Notes: generated from the sequence alone by a model not told the origin. 64,000 nucleotides of DNA from Colwellia sp. PAMC 21821 (GCF_002077175.1 NZ_CP014943.1:2046001-2110000), one strand, 5' to 3'; positions 1 to 9,970 are shown, numbered from the stretch's first letter. Numbers and translations are program-made.

Positions 1-1134
1 TATTGGTCAGCTAATAATGTTGGTGCCAACGGTGATGAAAACTTAGGACAAATTGGTACCTCACATTACCAAAAAAGTGGTTTGCAGCCTGGCTTATTTA
101 TATTAGGTAAAGCTGATTCTGATACTGATGAATTTGATGCTGGTGTATTAGGTCATGAATTTGGTCACTACTTACAAGACAAATTATCTTATGCAGATAA
201 CCCTGGTGGCTCTCATAGAGGTAATGAATATAAAGATGCTAGCTTAGCGTACGGTGAAGGTTACGGTACGGCTGTTGGTGTACTTTTATCAGGTGATCAA
301 TATTACTGTGATGTAGCCGGAAATTCTCAAACAGGCGGTTTTTGCTGGGATTTAAAAGATAAAAATCTAGCTGGTGATGTTAAGGGTTTTTATTCAGAGA
401 AATCAATCATAACGCTTATGTATCATATTGGTTTGATTGAAGGCAAAGGTGTTGATGCCTTTTTTGCGGCCATGACCGCAATGAAAACCACTATGCATTC
501 TGCAACGATATTTAATTTCTTACATCATTATTTAACAGCAAACCCAGATGTTAGCGCGCAAGTGAACACGCTAATGGCTGAAAATAATATTAAAACTAGC
601 GATATTTTTGGTAACTTATCGCCAAATGCACTGCATGACCCAGCTATATCGGCATCAGTCAATAAAGGAAATTCAACAACAGGTGCTAATGATCTAGAAG
701 TTTTATACCTAGAATTGCCTTTAATCGCGGTTAATAAGCCATTACGCACAGAAGCACCAGTACTGTTAACACCTAATGCTCCTACTTTTTGTGTAAACAG
801 AAACTTGCCGGGCGCTAATATTCATAACGGACTTGGTATGCGTCAACGATTTACCTTTACCTCAAATTTTGACGGCTGGGTAACATTACGCGCTGAAAAC
901 CATTTAGGCCATATGATAAGCCCACAAGTAAGCTATTTCGATATGCGTGAAGAGGGTGGCTTAGCATTACCTAACTATACCTACACTGAAGTAGGTGCTG
1001 CTAATTATCATGGAATAGTACAAGTTAAAACCGGTAAAAAATATTCACTTACACATAAAATGTTTAACCCAAGTGGTATTTTAAATGGTAGCGAGTGTGG
1101 ATTTAAAGTTACGTTATCAGCATCATTTTACTAA
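1..1134 (+). CDS. Secreted zinc metallopeptidase, gluzincin-like (5' truncated)
   Basis: The reading frame is open from base 1, so the N-terminus lies outside the window. A HEFGH zinc motif (HExxH) is encoded near bases 154-168. About 30 codons later comes a GEGYG segment that resembles the GEGxxD glutamate-ligand motif of gluzincins such as M4/M36 peptidases; this suggests His, His and Glu as the zinc ligands. The C-terminal part (from about base 780) is rich in aromatic and beta-forming residues and has two cysteines, and may be a beta-sandwich appendage. A lipoprotein gene starts 3 bp after the stop, so the two are probably co-transcribed. The peptidase assignment rests on the motif; the family and substrate are not resolved. 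Confidence 0.75.
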   Translation, partial: YWSANNVGANGDENLGQIGTSHYQKSGLQPGLFILGKADSDTDEFDAGVLGHEFGHYLQDKLSYADNPGGSHRGNEYKDASLAYGEGYGTAVGVLLSGDQYYCDVAGNSQTGGFCWDLKDKNLAGDVKGFYSEKSIITLMYHIGLIEGKGVDAFFAAMTAMKTTMHSATIFNFLHHYLTANPDVSAQVNTLMAENNIKTSDIFGNLSPNALHDPAISASVNKGNSTTGANDLEVLYLELPLIAVNKPLRTEAPVLLTPNAPTFCVNRNLPGANIHNGLGMRQRFTFTSNFDGWVTLRAENHLGHMISPQVSYFDMREEGGLALPNYTYTEVGAANYHGIVQVKTGKKYSLTHKMFNPSGILNGSECGFKVTLSASFY

Positions 1135-1137
1135 ATC

Positions 1138-1728
1138 ATGATGAAGCTAATAACGATTAGAAATAAAGCCTCTATGTGCATTTGCACATATGGGCTTATT
1201 CCTGTTTATTCCGCCTTATTGGCGATGACGTTATTAACTGGATGTGAAAAACCAGATAATAACGTCGTGTCTGTAAGCCAGAAAGTTGAAGAAGTGCCTG
1301 CAAAGCTAAGTAAAGCGTTGGTAAAAACTTCAATTATAATGGATCATGCAAATAAAATTGAAGTTTTTGCACCCACCGTTGAAAATGAACGGCACGGTAA
1401 ATGGCTTGGTGGTATTGCACCCCATAATAAACGCGCGTCTAAAGTCGATACTTACTATCGTATCAAGGCAGCAGATAAGCCAAATCATTTAACAATGACC
1501 TTGCGTTTTGAAGGGATATTTGCCGATGATGCAAAAATAGCTTTTAGGCCTATTGATGGTGCAAAATTTAAATTACCTGATCAGCAATCTGTTTGGCGAT
1601 TGAAGCCAGGTACTGCATCAGAAATAACATTTACTTTAGTGGTGCCTGATAGTGCAAGTTATCTTACACTTGATACCATGCAGAATAATCAAGGGGCGGC
1701 CAGAGCATTTGTGTTAAAACTGCCTTAG
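1138..1728 (+). CDS. Predicted lipoprotein of unknown function
   Basis: A 196-residue product. Its N-terminus has a hydrophobic stretch ending in a lipobox-like LLTGC (Cys about residue 36), so it is probably a lipoprotein, although the leader is longer than usual and a downstream start is possible. The rest is soluble, beta-rich and without a motif I recognise. The start codon follows the peptidase stop after only 3 bp and has no clear Shine-Dalgarno sequence, which suggests translational coupling. By context it may assist or anchor the upstream secreted peptidase, but that is inference only. Confidence 0.6.
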   Translation: MMKLITIRNKASMCICTYGLIPVYSALLAMTLLTGCEKPDNNVVSVSQKVEEVPAKLSKALVKTSIIMDHANKIEVFAPTVENERHGKWLGGIAPHNKRASKVDTYYRIKAADKPNHLTMTLRFEGIFADDAKIAFRPIDGAKFKLPDQQSVWRLKPGTASEITFTLVVPDSASYLTLDTMQNNQGAARAFVLKLP

Positions 1729-1753
1729 CCGCAAGCGTATTTTTATTATTTAC

Positions 1754-1791
1754 ATGACTTTTACACTATGCCTGTAAAGTGTAAAAGTCAT
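1754..1791. terminator. Perfect 14-bp hairpin after the lipoprotein gene
   Basis: A perfect 14-bp inverted repeat (1754-1767 and 1778-1791) with a 10-nt loop lies 26 bp after the lipoprotein stop. It lacks a T-tract on either strand, so it may be a 3'-end stabilising hairpin or an operator rather than a classical intrinsic terminator. Confidence 0.45.
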
Positions 1792-1944
1792 TAATAAAGT
1801 AACGCTTCCTAGAATCAGTATGGGGTTGACGTTTTAGAAGAAGGAGTGGATCAAGTATAGTAAAAATCATCTTTTCTTAAAAAATTATTAGTCTGCAGAA
1901 TATGCATTATAATTAATATTTCTTTCGATATTAGGATGAAACAA

Positions 1945-2703
1945 ATGCAAAAAATATCTACTTGCCTTTTTGTAACGATAATTTTTAGCGCTTTATTTTT
2001 CACCTCAGTCGTTATTGCTAAAGCTAAACCTTCAACATTGTATTTTGACTTGGGAGAAAATAATGGCTGGGTTCCTTACCGAGCAGGAAAAAGAATTGAC
2101 CAAGAAGGTATTTTATCTGAGTTAGTACTACTAATAGAGGCATACTCAGGTATTAATTTTGAATCGGTTAATTGGCCTATGAAAAGGGCAGAGTTTGCAC
2201 TTAAAAAAGGCATTGTTGATTTTGACTTTGTTTGTACGGCATGGTTTGAAGGTGGCATTTATGGCAATCAATTTGTTATTAGCGAACCGTTATTTGAAAT
2301 ACATCAGTATGTGATAACACTCAAAGGTAATAAGCATTTATACCCAACAATAAATAGTACCCACACAAAGACAATTGGCACTATTGCAGGTTACTTTTAT
2401 TTCGATGATGATGAGTTTGTTCGTGCGGATTTTCGTGATGAAAAAAGTCTAGTCTTAGCGCTAAAACATCAGCGTATTCAAGCGATTATTCTAGAATATG
2501 AAAGTGCGAAGTACTGGGCTGAAATTCAAAAAATAGATGTTGATTTCGCTACAAAACATACTACCGGTAAGCTAGTCATTCGACTTAATAAAGCCAAGCA
2601 GGCACAACTTCCAGCGATTAATCTTGCGATAGAAAAAATAAAAAAAACAGGTCAATTACAAACAATTCTGAATAAGTATGGCGTTGAAGCACAAGTGTTT
2701 TAA
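1945..2703 (+). CDS. Periplasmic solute-binding-like protein (SBP family 3 type)
   Basis: About 252 residues: a signal peptide (hydrophobic residues 7-25, then a cleavage-like site near AKA) and a mature part with the look of the family 3 extracellular solute-binding fold used by amino-acid ABC transporters. No permease or ATPase gene is nearby, so it is a stand-alone binding protein. I chose the ATG at 1945 because AGGA at 1933-1936 sits 8 nt upstream; an in-frame ATG at 1936 overlaps that site and has no ribosome binding site of its own. The next gene downstream is a GGDEF protein, so a sensory role is possible. The ligand is unknown. Confidence 0.65.
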   Translation: MQKISTCLFVTIIFSALFFTSVVIAKAKPSTLYFDLGENNGWVPYRAGKRIDQEGILSELVLLIEAYSGINFESVNWPMKRAEFALKKGIVDFDFVCTAWFEGGIYGNQFVISEPLFEIHQYVITLKGNKHLYPTINSTHTKTIGTIAGYFYFDDDEFVRADFRDEKSLVLALKHQRIQAIILEYESAKYWAEIQKIDVDFATKHTTGKLVIRLNKAKQAQLPAINLAIEKIKKTGQLQTILNKYGVEAQVF

Positions 2704-2870
2704 TATTTAATCGTATTAAAGTCTCAGTAATAAGGTTGATTAATACACTAGGGTTGGCCTAGCTACTTTGCCTTTTTTGCGACGAGTATTTATGCAACTT
2801 GGTAGCAAACGAGAAATTCAATGTTAAATCGGCTATCTGTCTGTGATTTATATTCGTTTAGCTCAAAGTA

Positions 2871-3031
2871 ATACCAAATGTAATAAGTTATTGACCAATT
2901 TTAAGCGAGGATAAATTGTTCAAGAATAAGGCGTTTGATTGAGTAATAGCGGGCTATTGGGATTGAAAACAACGCAGTTATTGACGATTTAAACCGCCTT
3001 AAAATGATCGATTATTTATTTCAATTGGTAT
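2871..3031. repeat. 161-bp palindromic interspersed repeat (MITE/REP-like)
   Basis: The element begins ATACCAAATGTAATAAGTTA and ends TTATTTCAATTGGTAT. Its roughly 40-bp termini are imperfect inverted repeats of each other. It lies in the 490-bp gap between the binding-protein and GGDEF genes and has no coding potential. From memory, similar ATACCAATTG-bounded elements are abundant between genes in Colwellia and relatives. Only one copy is seen here. The remaining gap sequence (2704-2870 and 3032-3193) shows nothing else I can name. Confidence 0.65.
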
Positions 3032-3193
3032 AAGTTTAATGATTCTACGGGAGTAATTCATGGTAAATTCCATCGAATAATAAACAGTTTAGCTAAAGTA
3101 CAGTCGGTTATTACAGCTCTAAATCTGTTTAATTTGTCAAATAATACCAAACTGTCCTAAACTTTATCTTAGAACTCGAAAAGAGCATTTTAT

Positions 3194-4576
3194 ATGAAAG
3201 ATTTTTACGGTCTTAATCTAAAAAACTTATTGGAGAAAGCGCCTGTTGGAGTCATTATTCATCGGTGGAATACTTGTATCGTTTATGCAAACCCTACGGC
3301 CTTGCGTTTATTTGGCCTGACTATTGATCAAATTATTGGTAAGGATACTTTCGATCCTAAATGGAGTTTTGTGGATGATGCAGGAAAGCAGCTTCAGCTT
3401 GAAGATTATCCTGTTAACAAAATAAAACGAACTCAAGAACCGATACAAAATGAGATCATAGGTGTTGTGTCTAGCACACAAGAACAACCGCGTTGGCTGA
3501 TGGTAAATGCCTATATGGAAGGCGATCTTAACAGTGACAATCGCTCAATTATTGTCTCTTTTAATGACATATCAGATTTCAAGCAACTCTATTTTTTCTC
3601 AGACATAGTCGAGAATACGCAAGACATTGTTATTGTGTGCGAAGCCGATAATATAAAATACCCGACGGGGCCGAAAATAATATATGTCAATAAAGCGTTT
3701 GAGACATTAACCGGCTATAAAAAAGACGAAGTTATCGGTGAAACACCACGTATTTTACAAGGTGATTTAACCGATAAAGAAGCAATGTCGCGCATTAAAA
3801 TAGCATTGACAAATAATCAAGCAGTCACGGAAACGCTATTAAATTATGATATTAATGGTCGCCCATATTGGATTGAAATGAACATAATCCCGTTAAAAAA
3901 CAAGTACGGGGAAGTCACTCATTTTGGCGCAATCGAGCGAGATGTCTCAGAGCGAAAATTTCATTTAGAGCAATTACAATTTAGAAACCAAGAATTAAAA
4001 GCACTAAAAAGTGAGCTTGAACAACTTGTACAAGAAAGAACCGTAGAGTTGCAAAAAGCTAAAGAAAAATTAGAAAAAATTGCCTTTTTAGATCCATTAA
4101 CTAATATCCCTAATCGACGATTTTTTATTGACCAAACTCATCGACTTATTAAGTCTTGCAACCGAAGACAGTTGTCGATTGCTTTTGGTCTGCTGGACAT
4201 AGATGACTTTAAATTAGTCAATGACACACATGGCCATGATGCTGGCGATTTAATTTTAAAGGAATTAGCAAATTACTTGCGTGTTTTTTTTAGGGCTGAC
4301 GAAGCCTATTGCCGATACGGCGGAGAAGAATTTGCTTTTACAGTAGTCATTGAAAGAGCTGCTGATCTAGAGATCATAACCGCTAGACTAATTAACGGGA
4401 TTCGTGACCTTAAAGTGTCAGTTAATGGCCATGATCTATCGGTAACGGCCAGTGCTGGCTTTAAGCTGTGTCATCCCAGTTATGGTGTTGATTTTGAAAA
4501 GGAAATGAAACAGGCTGATGTTGCGCTTTATCAGTCGAAGAAAAACGGTAAAAATAGAGCCACAATTTTAAAGTAG
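3194..4576 (+). CDS. PAS-PAS-GGDEF diguanylate cyclase
   Basis: A 460-residue cytosolic protein. Two PAS domains (about 8-130 and 135-255; the second has a LOV-like ILQGDLTD segment but no flavin-binding cysteine) are followed by a coiled coil (about 255-295) and a GGDEF domain (about 298-460). The signature is GGEEF, compatible with making cyclic di-GMP from two GTP. The position of the inhibitory I-site reads RADE instead of RxxD, so product inhibition may be weak or absent. No membrane segment is visible, so the PAS domains probably sense an intracellular signal. The upstream neighbour is a periplasmic binding protein; a direct partnership would need another transmembrane component. Confidence 0.9.
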   Translation: MKDFYGLNLKNLLEKAPVGVIIHRWNTCIVYANPTALRLFGLTIDQIIGKDTFDPKWSFVDDAGKQLQLEDYPVNKIKRTQEPIQNEIIGVVSSTQEQPRWLMVNAYMEGDLNSDNRSIIVSFNDISDFKQLYFFSDIVENTQDIVIVCEADNIKYPTGPKIIYVNKAFETLTGYKKDEVIGETPRILQGDLTDKEAMSRIKIALTNNQAVTETLLNYDINGRPYWIEMNIIPLKNKYGEVTHFGAIERDVSERKFHLEQLQFRNQELKALKSELEQLVQERTVELQKAKEKLEKIAFLDPLTNIPNRRFFIDQTHRLIKSCNRRQLSIAFGLLDIDDFKLVNDTHGHDAGDLILKELANYLRVFFRADEAYCRYGGEEFAFTVVIERAADLEIITARLINGIRDLKVSVNGHDLSVTASAGFKLCHPSYGVDFEKEMKQADVALYQSKKNGKNRATILK

Positions 4577-4976
4577 TTTGTTCATTACTAAAGTAATAAC
4601 TAGATCAGATGATTCTACTTTGCGTTTGGTATGAGCCAGTTAAACAGCTGACTTTGACCTTGTCCTAGGCTCAGCATAGTTTTAGCATAGGAGAGCATTC
4701 CTCTTTCATTAGTAAACTAGCGTATATTAACGAATTGAAAACGCTTCTATCTAGCGAAAAAGGCGTAGTCAGCGCTATTTGTCGTTAATGTCGTTGCATC
4801 TTGAACCGACATTATCTACTATTTATTGTTACACTACGCTGAATTTTATAAGGCTTCACTTTTCCTTTTCTTAGACAGGTGATAAACCAAAAACCTATAA
4901 ATCAATGTCTGTTGAATAGACTAAATAGGTGGTTTATGCTTCTTTTCTCATCATAATATTTGCAGTAGGTTTATGA
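4577..4976. other. Intergenic region, nothing recognised
   Basis: This 400-bp gap separates two co-directional genes. I see no coding frame, strong hairpin, repeat or convincing promoter beyond generally AT-rich sequence. It presumably carries the promoter of the mechanosensitive channel gene. Confidence 0.5.
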
Positions 4977-7900
4977 ATGCTAAAACAATTTGTCCGTGCG
5001 TCTTTAAGTTTAAGTTTAATTTTATTAATTAGCATTACGCAGAGTGGGCTAATATCCAGCGCTGAAGCCCAAGAGTCAAATCTTGAAAGTGATATTGAAA
5101 CTGCCATAGAACGTGTGCAGCAAACCACTGATTTAGATGAGAAACAACGAAAAAATACGTTGATCAAGCTTGAAGACGCACAAGACATGCTTGCTAGTGC
5201 AAAAGAGCAACAGCGCTTGACTCTAGATTATGAAGACCGGGCGGCGAGCGCATCCCAAAAAATAATCAGTATTCGACAAAGTAACCAAGCACTGCGTGAA
5301 CAGGTCGTGCAAATAGATAAAAGCCAGTCGGCTGAAAAACTCGCAAATCAATTGCTTTTACAAAGAGCAGAGCAAAAAAGTCGGCTGTCGCTACTTTCTG
5401 AAAAGCAAAGTGAGCAAACTATACTTAGCTTGCGAGCTAATAAAATTGCAGAGCAATTAAGTGCTGCGCGGGCTGACGAAACGGCGATAAATCAAGCGAT
5501 AGCAAAGCAACCAGCTGAGAATATAAGTCTTGATGCAAGGGCTAACTATCTTGAAAAACACGCCAATGCACAAAAGCTCGCAGCGACTATTAAAGCACTT
5601 GAAAGCGAAATAGCGACCATTCCCGCTAGGCAGTCGTTAGTAGAGGCAGAATTAAGCCAGCTTAGAACCCAAAGTACATTTTATGAAAAACAAATTGCCT
5701 TACTGCAAGCTTACCTAGCCGATAATCGAAAGAGTGAAGTACAAAAGACAGTAGAGCGAAGCAGTGCCGTGTTAGCTAAGTTGAAACAACAACCAGCCCT
5801 TGAATCCCTCGCCAGTGAAAATTTAGTATTGGCCAATCAACTGCAAAAATTGCAAAGCCTTGCGCCAGAAAGTGAAACCAATGTGGCAATTTTGCAAAGG
5901 CAACTCGTTGAGGTTCAGCAATCTTCTGAAACGGTTGATAGAGTTTTAGCGACGGGTCGTGTAACCGATGAATTGGGGGAGTTGCTGCGAAGACTACGGG
6001 CTAGCCTACCTGTGGCAACAGTCCTTGAACAACGTAATGAAAAGCTTGAAGAGTTAACTATACGCCAACAGCTTGATGTAATTTTGTGGCAAGATCGGTT
6101 GAGAAGTCTAGCTCATATTCCTGATGCAGCAGAGCGTTTACTGCTTGAAAGTAGCCCTCAGTTGATTAAAAAAAATCAGCGCAATAAAAATACTGATCCT
6201 AATTTATTCACCGCGCTTGAGCTTGAAAAAGCAGAAGAATTGACAACATCTAGACGTGATTTAATACGTAATTTAATTGACGCATCAAACACGCAAGCTG
6301 ATCGAACTACTGATGAAAAACTTGCTATTAACAAGCTACTCATTGAAAGTTCAACACTTAGTGCGCTTCTCGAACGGCGATTAATTTGGCTACCGTCGTC
6401 TAGCTCAGGCATTGCCGGTAACTTTGGTGTCAATATTTTAATCGGCCTTGAGTGGTTCTTTTCACCTACAGCATGGTGGAACTTAGTCAACGACCTCTAT
6501 AATGGTGCTATATCGTCACTTTTTTTATTGTTGCTATTTGTCACTATACCGCTATTAATATTAGCGAGCCGTCGCGCTATTAAACGGGCTTTATGGTCGT
6601 TATTTGAAAAGGTGGGTGATGTAGACCATGACACTTATTATAGTACGCCCTTAGCGTTAATCTTAACTTTCGCGCTAGCTTTACCCTTACCCGTTTGTTT
6701 GTTCGCTGTCGCGGGCATGATCTCAGAAGGTGCTCAACCATTGAGCTTCTCTATCGCTATTGCTACTGGACTAGCTGCTGCGTCATCTTTAAGCCTAATA
6801 CTGTTGTCTTTTCGCTCAATGTGTCGTGAAAACGGCATGTTTGAGAAACACTTTGGTTGGAGTGCCAAAGCACGGCTCAAATTGCGCGCAATGCTTTCAT
6901 GGTTTGTCTGGCTAGAGTCGATTACCGGCTTTATATTTGCTACGGCTATTGCAAGCGGCGAAACTGAACTGAGATACGGCATCGCAATTTTAGCATTTAT
7001 TATCAGCTCTATCGGTATTGCGGTATTCAGTTATCAATTTTTTCAACCTAAGAGTGGCGTGGCTACCAGCATCGCGGGCGAAACCCCGGCAAACATACTC
7101 ACTATTATTGCCTTTCCCATCGCGGTGATAGCACCTTTTGCAATAGGTTTAATGCCACTGTTTGGCTATTTTGATACCGCGGTGGAATTGCAGTCTAAGG
7201 TCTTCATGTCAGGGACCGTTTTGGTCATGTCCGCAGTAATTTACGGTATTATATTGCGCGTTTTTCTGGTGACATTTCGCCGATACATGGTTCGAAAAGA
7301 GCAAAAGGAAGCCGAAGATTTGGCGATAAAAAATGCCGAGCCAGAAGTAGAGTCAAGCGTGGAAGCAATAGCTATGCCTGAGGAAAGTAAGAGCATTGAT
7401 GAGGACGAAGTAAAACGCCAAAGTCAATCAGCCATCCGATGGTTCACTGGTTTGTTATTGTTAGCTGGGCTCTGGTTTATCTGGATGCCGCTGCTACCAG
7501 CACTTGGGATTGTTGATGACATTATAGTCTGGCAACAAGTAAAAATAGTCGACGGTGTAGAGCTCTCAAGTGGCGTTACCCTGTGGAATATTATTTTGTC
7601 ATTGGCGTTTGTAGTCGGTGGCTTTTTAGCGGCTAAAAATATACGCGGCGTAATGGAAATAGGCTTTTTTGAGCGTTTTGAAATGGACGATGGTGCGCGC
7701 TATGCCATTATGTCTATTTTGGGTTATGTCATTGTAGGTAGCGGCATAGTAATTGGCTTTTCGCAGCTTGGAATTGATTGGTCAAAGTTACAGTGGATCA
7801 TAGCCGCGCTTGGTGTTGGCTTAGGTTTTGGCTTGCAAGAGATTGTGGCAAACTTTGTTTCTGGTTTAATTATCTTATTTGAACGCCCCATTCGTGTGGG

Positions 7901-8378
7901 CGACTTCGTCACCATAGGTAATTTAAGTGGTACTGTCAGTAATATTAAAATTCGCGCCACGACAGTAACCGACTTTGATAACCGTGAAGTGCTATTGCCA
8001 AACAAATCTATTATTACCGAAAATGTCACGAACTGGACATTAAAAGACGCGGTTACCCGTATTGTGGTTAAGGTTGGCGTGGCTTATGGAACTGACATCG
8101 AAAAGGTCACCGACATACTCATGCAAGCAGTAAAAGATCAAAAAGACGTGCTGGAACTACCATCTCCGCAGGTATTCTTTTTAGAGCATGGCGATAGCTC
8201 GTTAAATTTCGAAATTCGTGCTTTTGTAAGTCAACCAACAAATCGTTTGCCGCTGACACATTTAATCAACATAGCCATCAACAAAGCACTGGCAGAAAAT
8301 GAAATTGCCATCCCGTTTCCACAACGTGACTTACATCTGGTTTCGGGCAAGCTGATTGAAAAAACTGAAACCGATTAA
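4977..8378 (+). CDS. Large MscK/MscM-type mechanosensitive ion channel
   Basis: At 1133 residues it matches the size of E. coli MscK (about 1120) and MscM. A signal peptide (about 1-31) precedes a long periplasmic coiled-coil region (about 35-480), then many membrane helices from about residue 503 onward, and a C-terminal MscS domain (about 895-1125). The pore-lining TM3 is recognisable at about 941-960 as a Gly/Ala-rich helix (LGVGLGFGLQEIVANF), followed by the typical FERPIRVGD beta-domain entry. The channel opens under membrane tension and releases solutes during hypo-osmotic shock. An acidic linker at about 775-815 is probably cytoplasmic. It appears to be a single-gene unit. Confidence 0.93.
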   Translation: MLKQFVRASLSLSLILLISITQSGLISSAEAQESNLESDIETAIERVQQTTDLDEKQRKNTLIKLEDAQDMLASAKEQQRLTLDYEDRAASASQKIISIRQSNQALREQVVQIDKSQSAEKLANQLLLQRAEQKSRLSLLSEKQSEQTILSLRANKIAEQLSAARADETAINQAIAKQPAENISLDARANYLEKHANAQKLAATIKALESEIATIPARQSLVEAELSQLRTQSTFYEKQIALLQAYLADNRKSEVQKTVERSSAVLAKLKQQPALESLASENLVLANQLQKLQSLAPESETNVAILQRQLVEVQQSSETVDRVLATGRVTDELGELLRRLRASLPVATVLEQRNEKLEELTIRQQLDVILWQDRLRSLAHIPDAAERLLLESSPQLIKKNQRNKNTDPNLFTALELEKAEELTTSRRDLIRNLIDASNTQADRTTDEKLAINKLLIESSTLSALLERRLIWLPSSSSGIAGNFGVNILIGLEWFFSPTAWWNLVNDLYNGAISSLFLLLLFVTIPLLILASRRAIKRALWSLFEKVGDVDHDTYYSTPLALILTFALALPLPVCLFAVAGMISEGAQPLSFSIAIATGLAAASSLSLILLSFRSMCRENGMFEKHFGWSAKARLKLRAMLSWFVWLESITGFIFATAIASGETELRYGIAILAFIISSIGIAVFSYQFFQPKSGVATSIAGETPANILTIIAFPIAVIAPFAIGLMPLFGYFDTAVELQSKVFMSGTVLVMSAVIYGIILRVFLVTFRRYMVRKEQKEAEDLAIKNAEPEVESSVEAIAMPEESKSIDEDEVKRQSQSAIRWFTGLLLLAGLWFIWMPLLPALGIVDDIIVWQQVKIVDGVELSSGVTLWNIILSLAFVVGGFLAAKNIRGVMEIGFFERFEMDDGARYAIMSILGYVIVGSGIVIGFSQLGIDWSKLQWIIAALGVGLGFGLQEIVANFVSGLIILFERPIRVGDFVTIGNLSGTVSNIKIRATTVTDFDNREVLLPNKSIITENVTNWTLKDAVTRIVVKVGVAYGTDIEKVTDILMQAVKDQKDVLELPSPQVFFLEHGDSSLNFEIRAFVSQPTNRLPLTHLINIAINKALAENEIAIPFPQRDLHLVSGKLIEKTETD

Positions 8379-8615
8379 ATGTTTAGCTATTGATCGGTTG
8401 ATTAATATATCTCGAATTAACAGTTAGCTTTAGATATTAGTGCAATCACTGGACTTGGAGGATAGTGCTTTAGTTCAGTGAATTTAAGCTTGGGATACTT
8501 ATTCTAATATTTCTTAAAGCCAAACTTCGAAATTTTATCAGGCAAAGATAGAACCAGAAGCCTTCAAATATAACTTTGTCTGCTTCTCATTTGTATTGTT
8601 ATGTGTTCGAAACCT

Positions 8616-8661
8616 TAAAACTAAAACTAAAACTAAAACTAAAACTAAAACTAAAACTAAA
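8616..8661. repeat. Hexanucleotide microsatellite (CTAAAA)n, about 7 units
   Basis: Tandem CTAAAA units run for about 46 bp and end inside the stop codon of the leftward flavoprotein gene. Read on that gene's strand the unit is TTTTAG, so every repeat offers another in-frame TAG. Slippage here would change only the 3' UTR. Confidence 0.85.
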
Positions 8662-9841
8662 CCGCCTGCCCACAAGCCACACCACTGCTCCACGCGAACT
8701 GAAAATTAAAGCCCCCGAGCCAGCCGGTTACGTCAATTGCTTCACCAATAAAATATAAGCCTTTGGCTTTTTTTGCTTCAAAGGTTTTAGATGAAATTTC
8801 GTCGGTGTCAACGCCGCCTAAAGTTACTTCGGCTGTTCTATAACCCTCGGTGCCATTGGGTTTTATCTGCCAGTTATGGAGGTATTGACCTAGGTAGGTA
8901 ATTTCGTCGTTACTTATTTGGTTGATGGCTTTATCGGTTATATCTTTTTGTTTTACTAACGCTTCAATAAAACGTTTAGGTAATACGGTTGCTAGCATAT
9001 TTTTTAATGATTTTTGTCCGCTGGTTTCACGCCATTCATTGATTAATGCATCGATGGGGGTTTCAGGCAGTAAGTTAATCGTTACGGCTTGTCCTGAGCG
9101 CCAAAATGATGAAATTTGCAATATCGCGGGGCCAGATAAGCCACGGTGAGTAAATAATATGTTTTCTTTAAAAGTAGTGCCGTCTTCACTGGTTACTTCG
9201 GTGGCAATGCTGATGCCAGATAATCCATCAAATTTTTGTTTGTCGTGATCGTGCAAAGTAAATGGCACTAATGCGGCCATTGTCGGTAAAACCTTTAAAC
9301 CAAATTGCTCAGCTACTTTATAACCTATTGGGCTGGCGCCTAATTTCGGCATGGTTAAACCGCCAGAGGCAATAACTAATGATTCACATTGATAACTTTC
9401 ACCTGCGGTAACCACTTCATAACCGGAATCATTTTTGTTGACTGATATGACTTCGCTGCGCATTGCTACATCAACACCGGCCCATTCACATTCGGTCATC
9501 AAAATGTCAACAATGTCTTGTGCACTGTTATCACAAAATAATTGCCCTAAGGTTTTATGGTGATAATTAAGGCCATGACGGTCTACTAGTTCGATAAAAT
9601 CTTGCGCGCTATAGCGGCTAAGGGCTGATTTAGCAAAATGAGGGTTTTGGCATAAGTAGTTTTCAGGGCTGGCGTTTTCATTAGTGAAATTACAACGACC
9701 ACCGCCAGAAATTAATATTTTTCGGCCAGGTTTTTTACCCATATCAACAACGGTAACACTTCGACCACGATAGCCCGCGGTTGCTGCTGCCATTAAGCCT
9801 GCTGCGCCAGCGCCAATAATAACTACATCTGAAAATATCAA
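8657..9841 (-). CDS. BaiN/HI0933-family FAD-dependent oxidoreductase
   Basis: A 394-residue flavoprotein. The N-terminal dinucleotide-binding motif GAGAAGLMAA (about 10-19) is followed by the family motif GGGRCNFTN (about 47-55) and a C-terminal FAD-contact region containing a GWLGGFNFQFAW segment. This is the HI0933/YhiN/BaiN family of presumed NAD(P)H-dependent flavin reductases, widely conserved; the physiological substrate in marine bacteria is not known. Length agrees with the family. It is transcribed alone, and its stop codon is embedded in the TTTTAG repeat. Confidence 0.9.
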   Translation of the reverse strand: MIFSDVVIIGAGAAGLMAAATAGYRGRSVTVVDMGKKPGRKILISGGGRCNFTNENASPENYLCQNPHFAKSALSRYSAQDFIELVDRHGLNYHHKTLGQLFCDNSAQDIVDILMTECEWAGVDVAMRSEVISVNKNDSGYEVVTAGESYQCESLVIASGGLTMPKLGASPIGYKVAEQFGLKVLPTMAALVPFTLHDHDKQKFDGLSGISIATEVTSEDGTTFKENILFTHRGLSGPAILQISSFWRSGQAVTINLLPETPIDALINEWRETSGQKSLKNMLATVLPKRFIEALVKQKDITDKAINQISNDEITYLGQYLHNWQIKPNGTEGYRTAEVTLGGVDTDEISSKTFEAKKAKGLYFIGEAIDVTGWLGGFNFQFAWSSGVACGQAV

Positions 9842-9970
9842 TGAAATAACCTAGTTTATGCTTTTAATGGCGGCATTATACTTGAGTTAGCAAAGTAGGG
9901 CGATAAGTTAAAGTTAGCGATAATATTTTGAACTAAAACGCTCATAAATTGAAAGTTATGTAAGGAAAGG

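Noticed and set aside
8616-8661. Hexamer repeat considered as a CRISPR or telomere-like array
   Set aside because: No spacers, unit only 6 bp, single short tract; a simple microsatellite.
8576-8758. Small + strand frame across the CTAAAA repeat
   Set aside because: Encodes a KLKLKL run derived from the microsatellite and overlaps the BaiN-type gene end; no evidence of translation.
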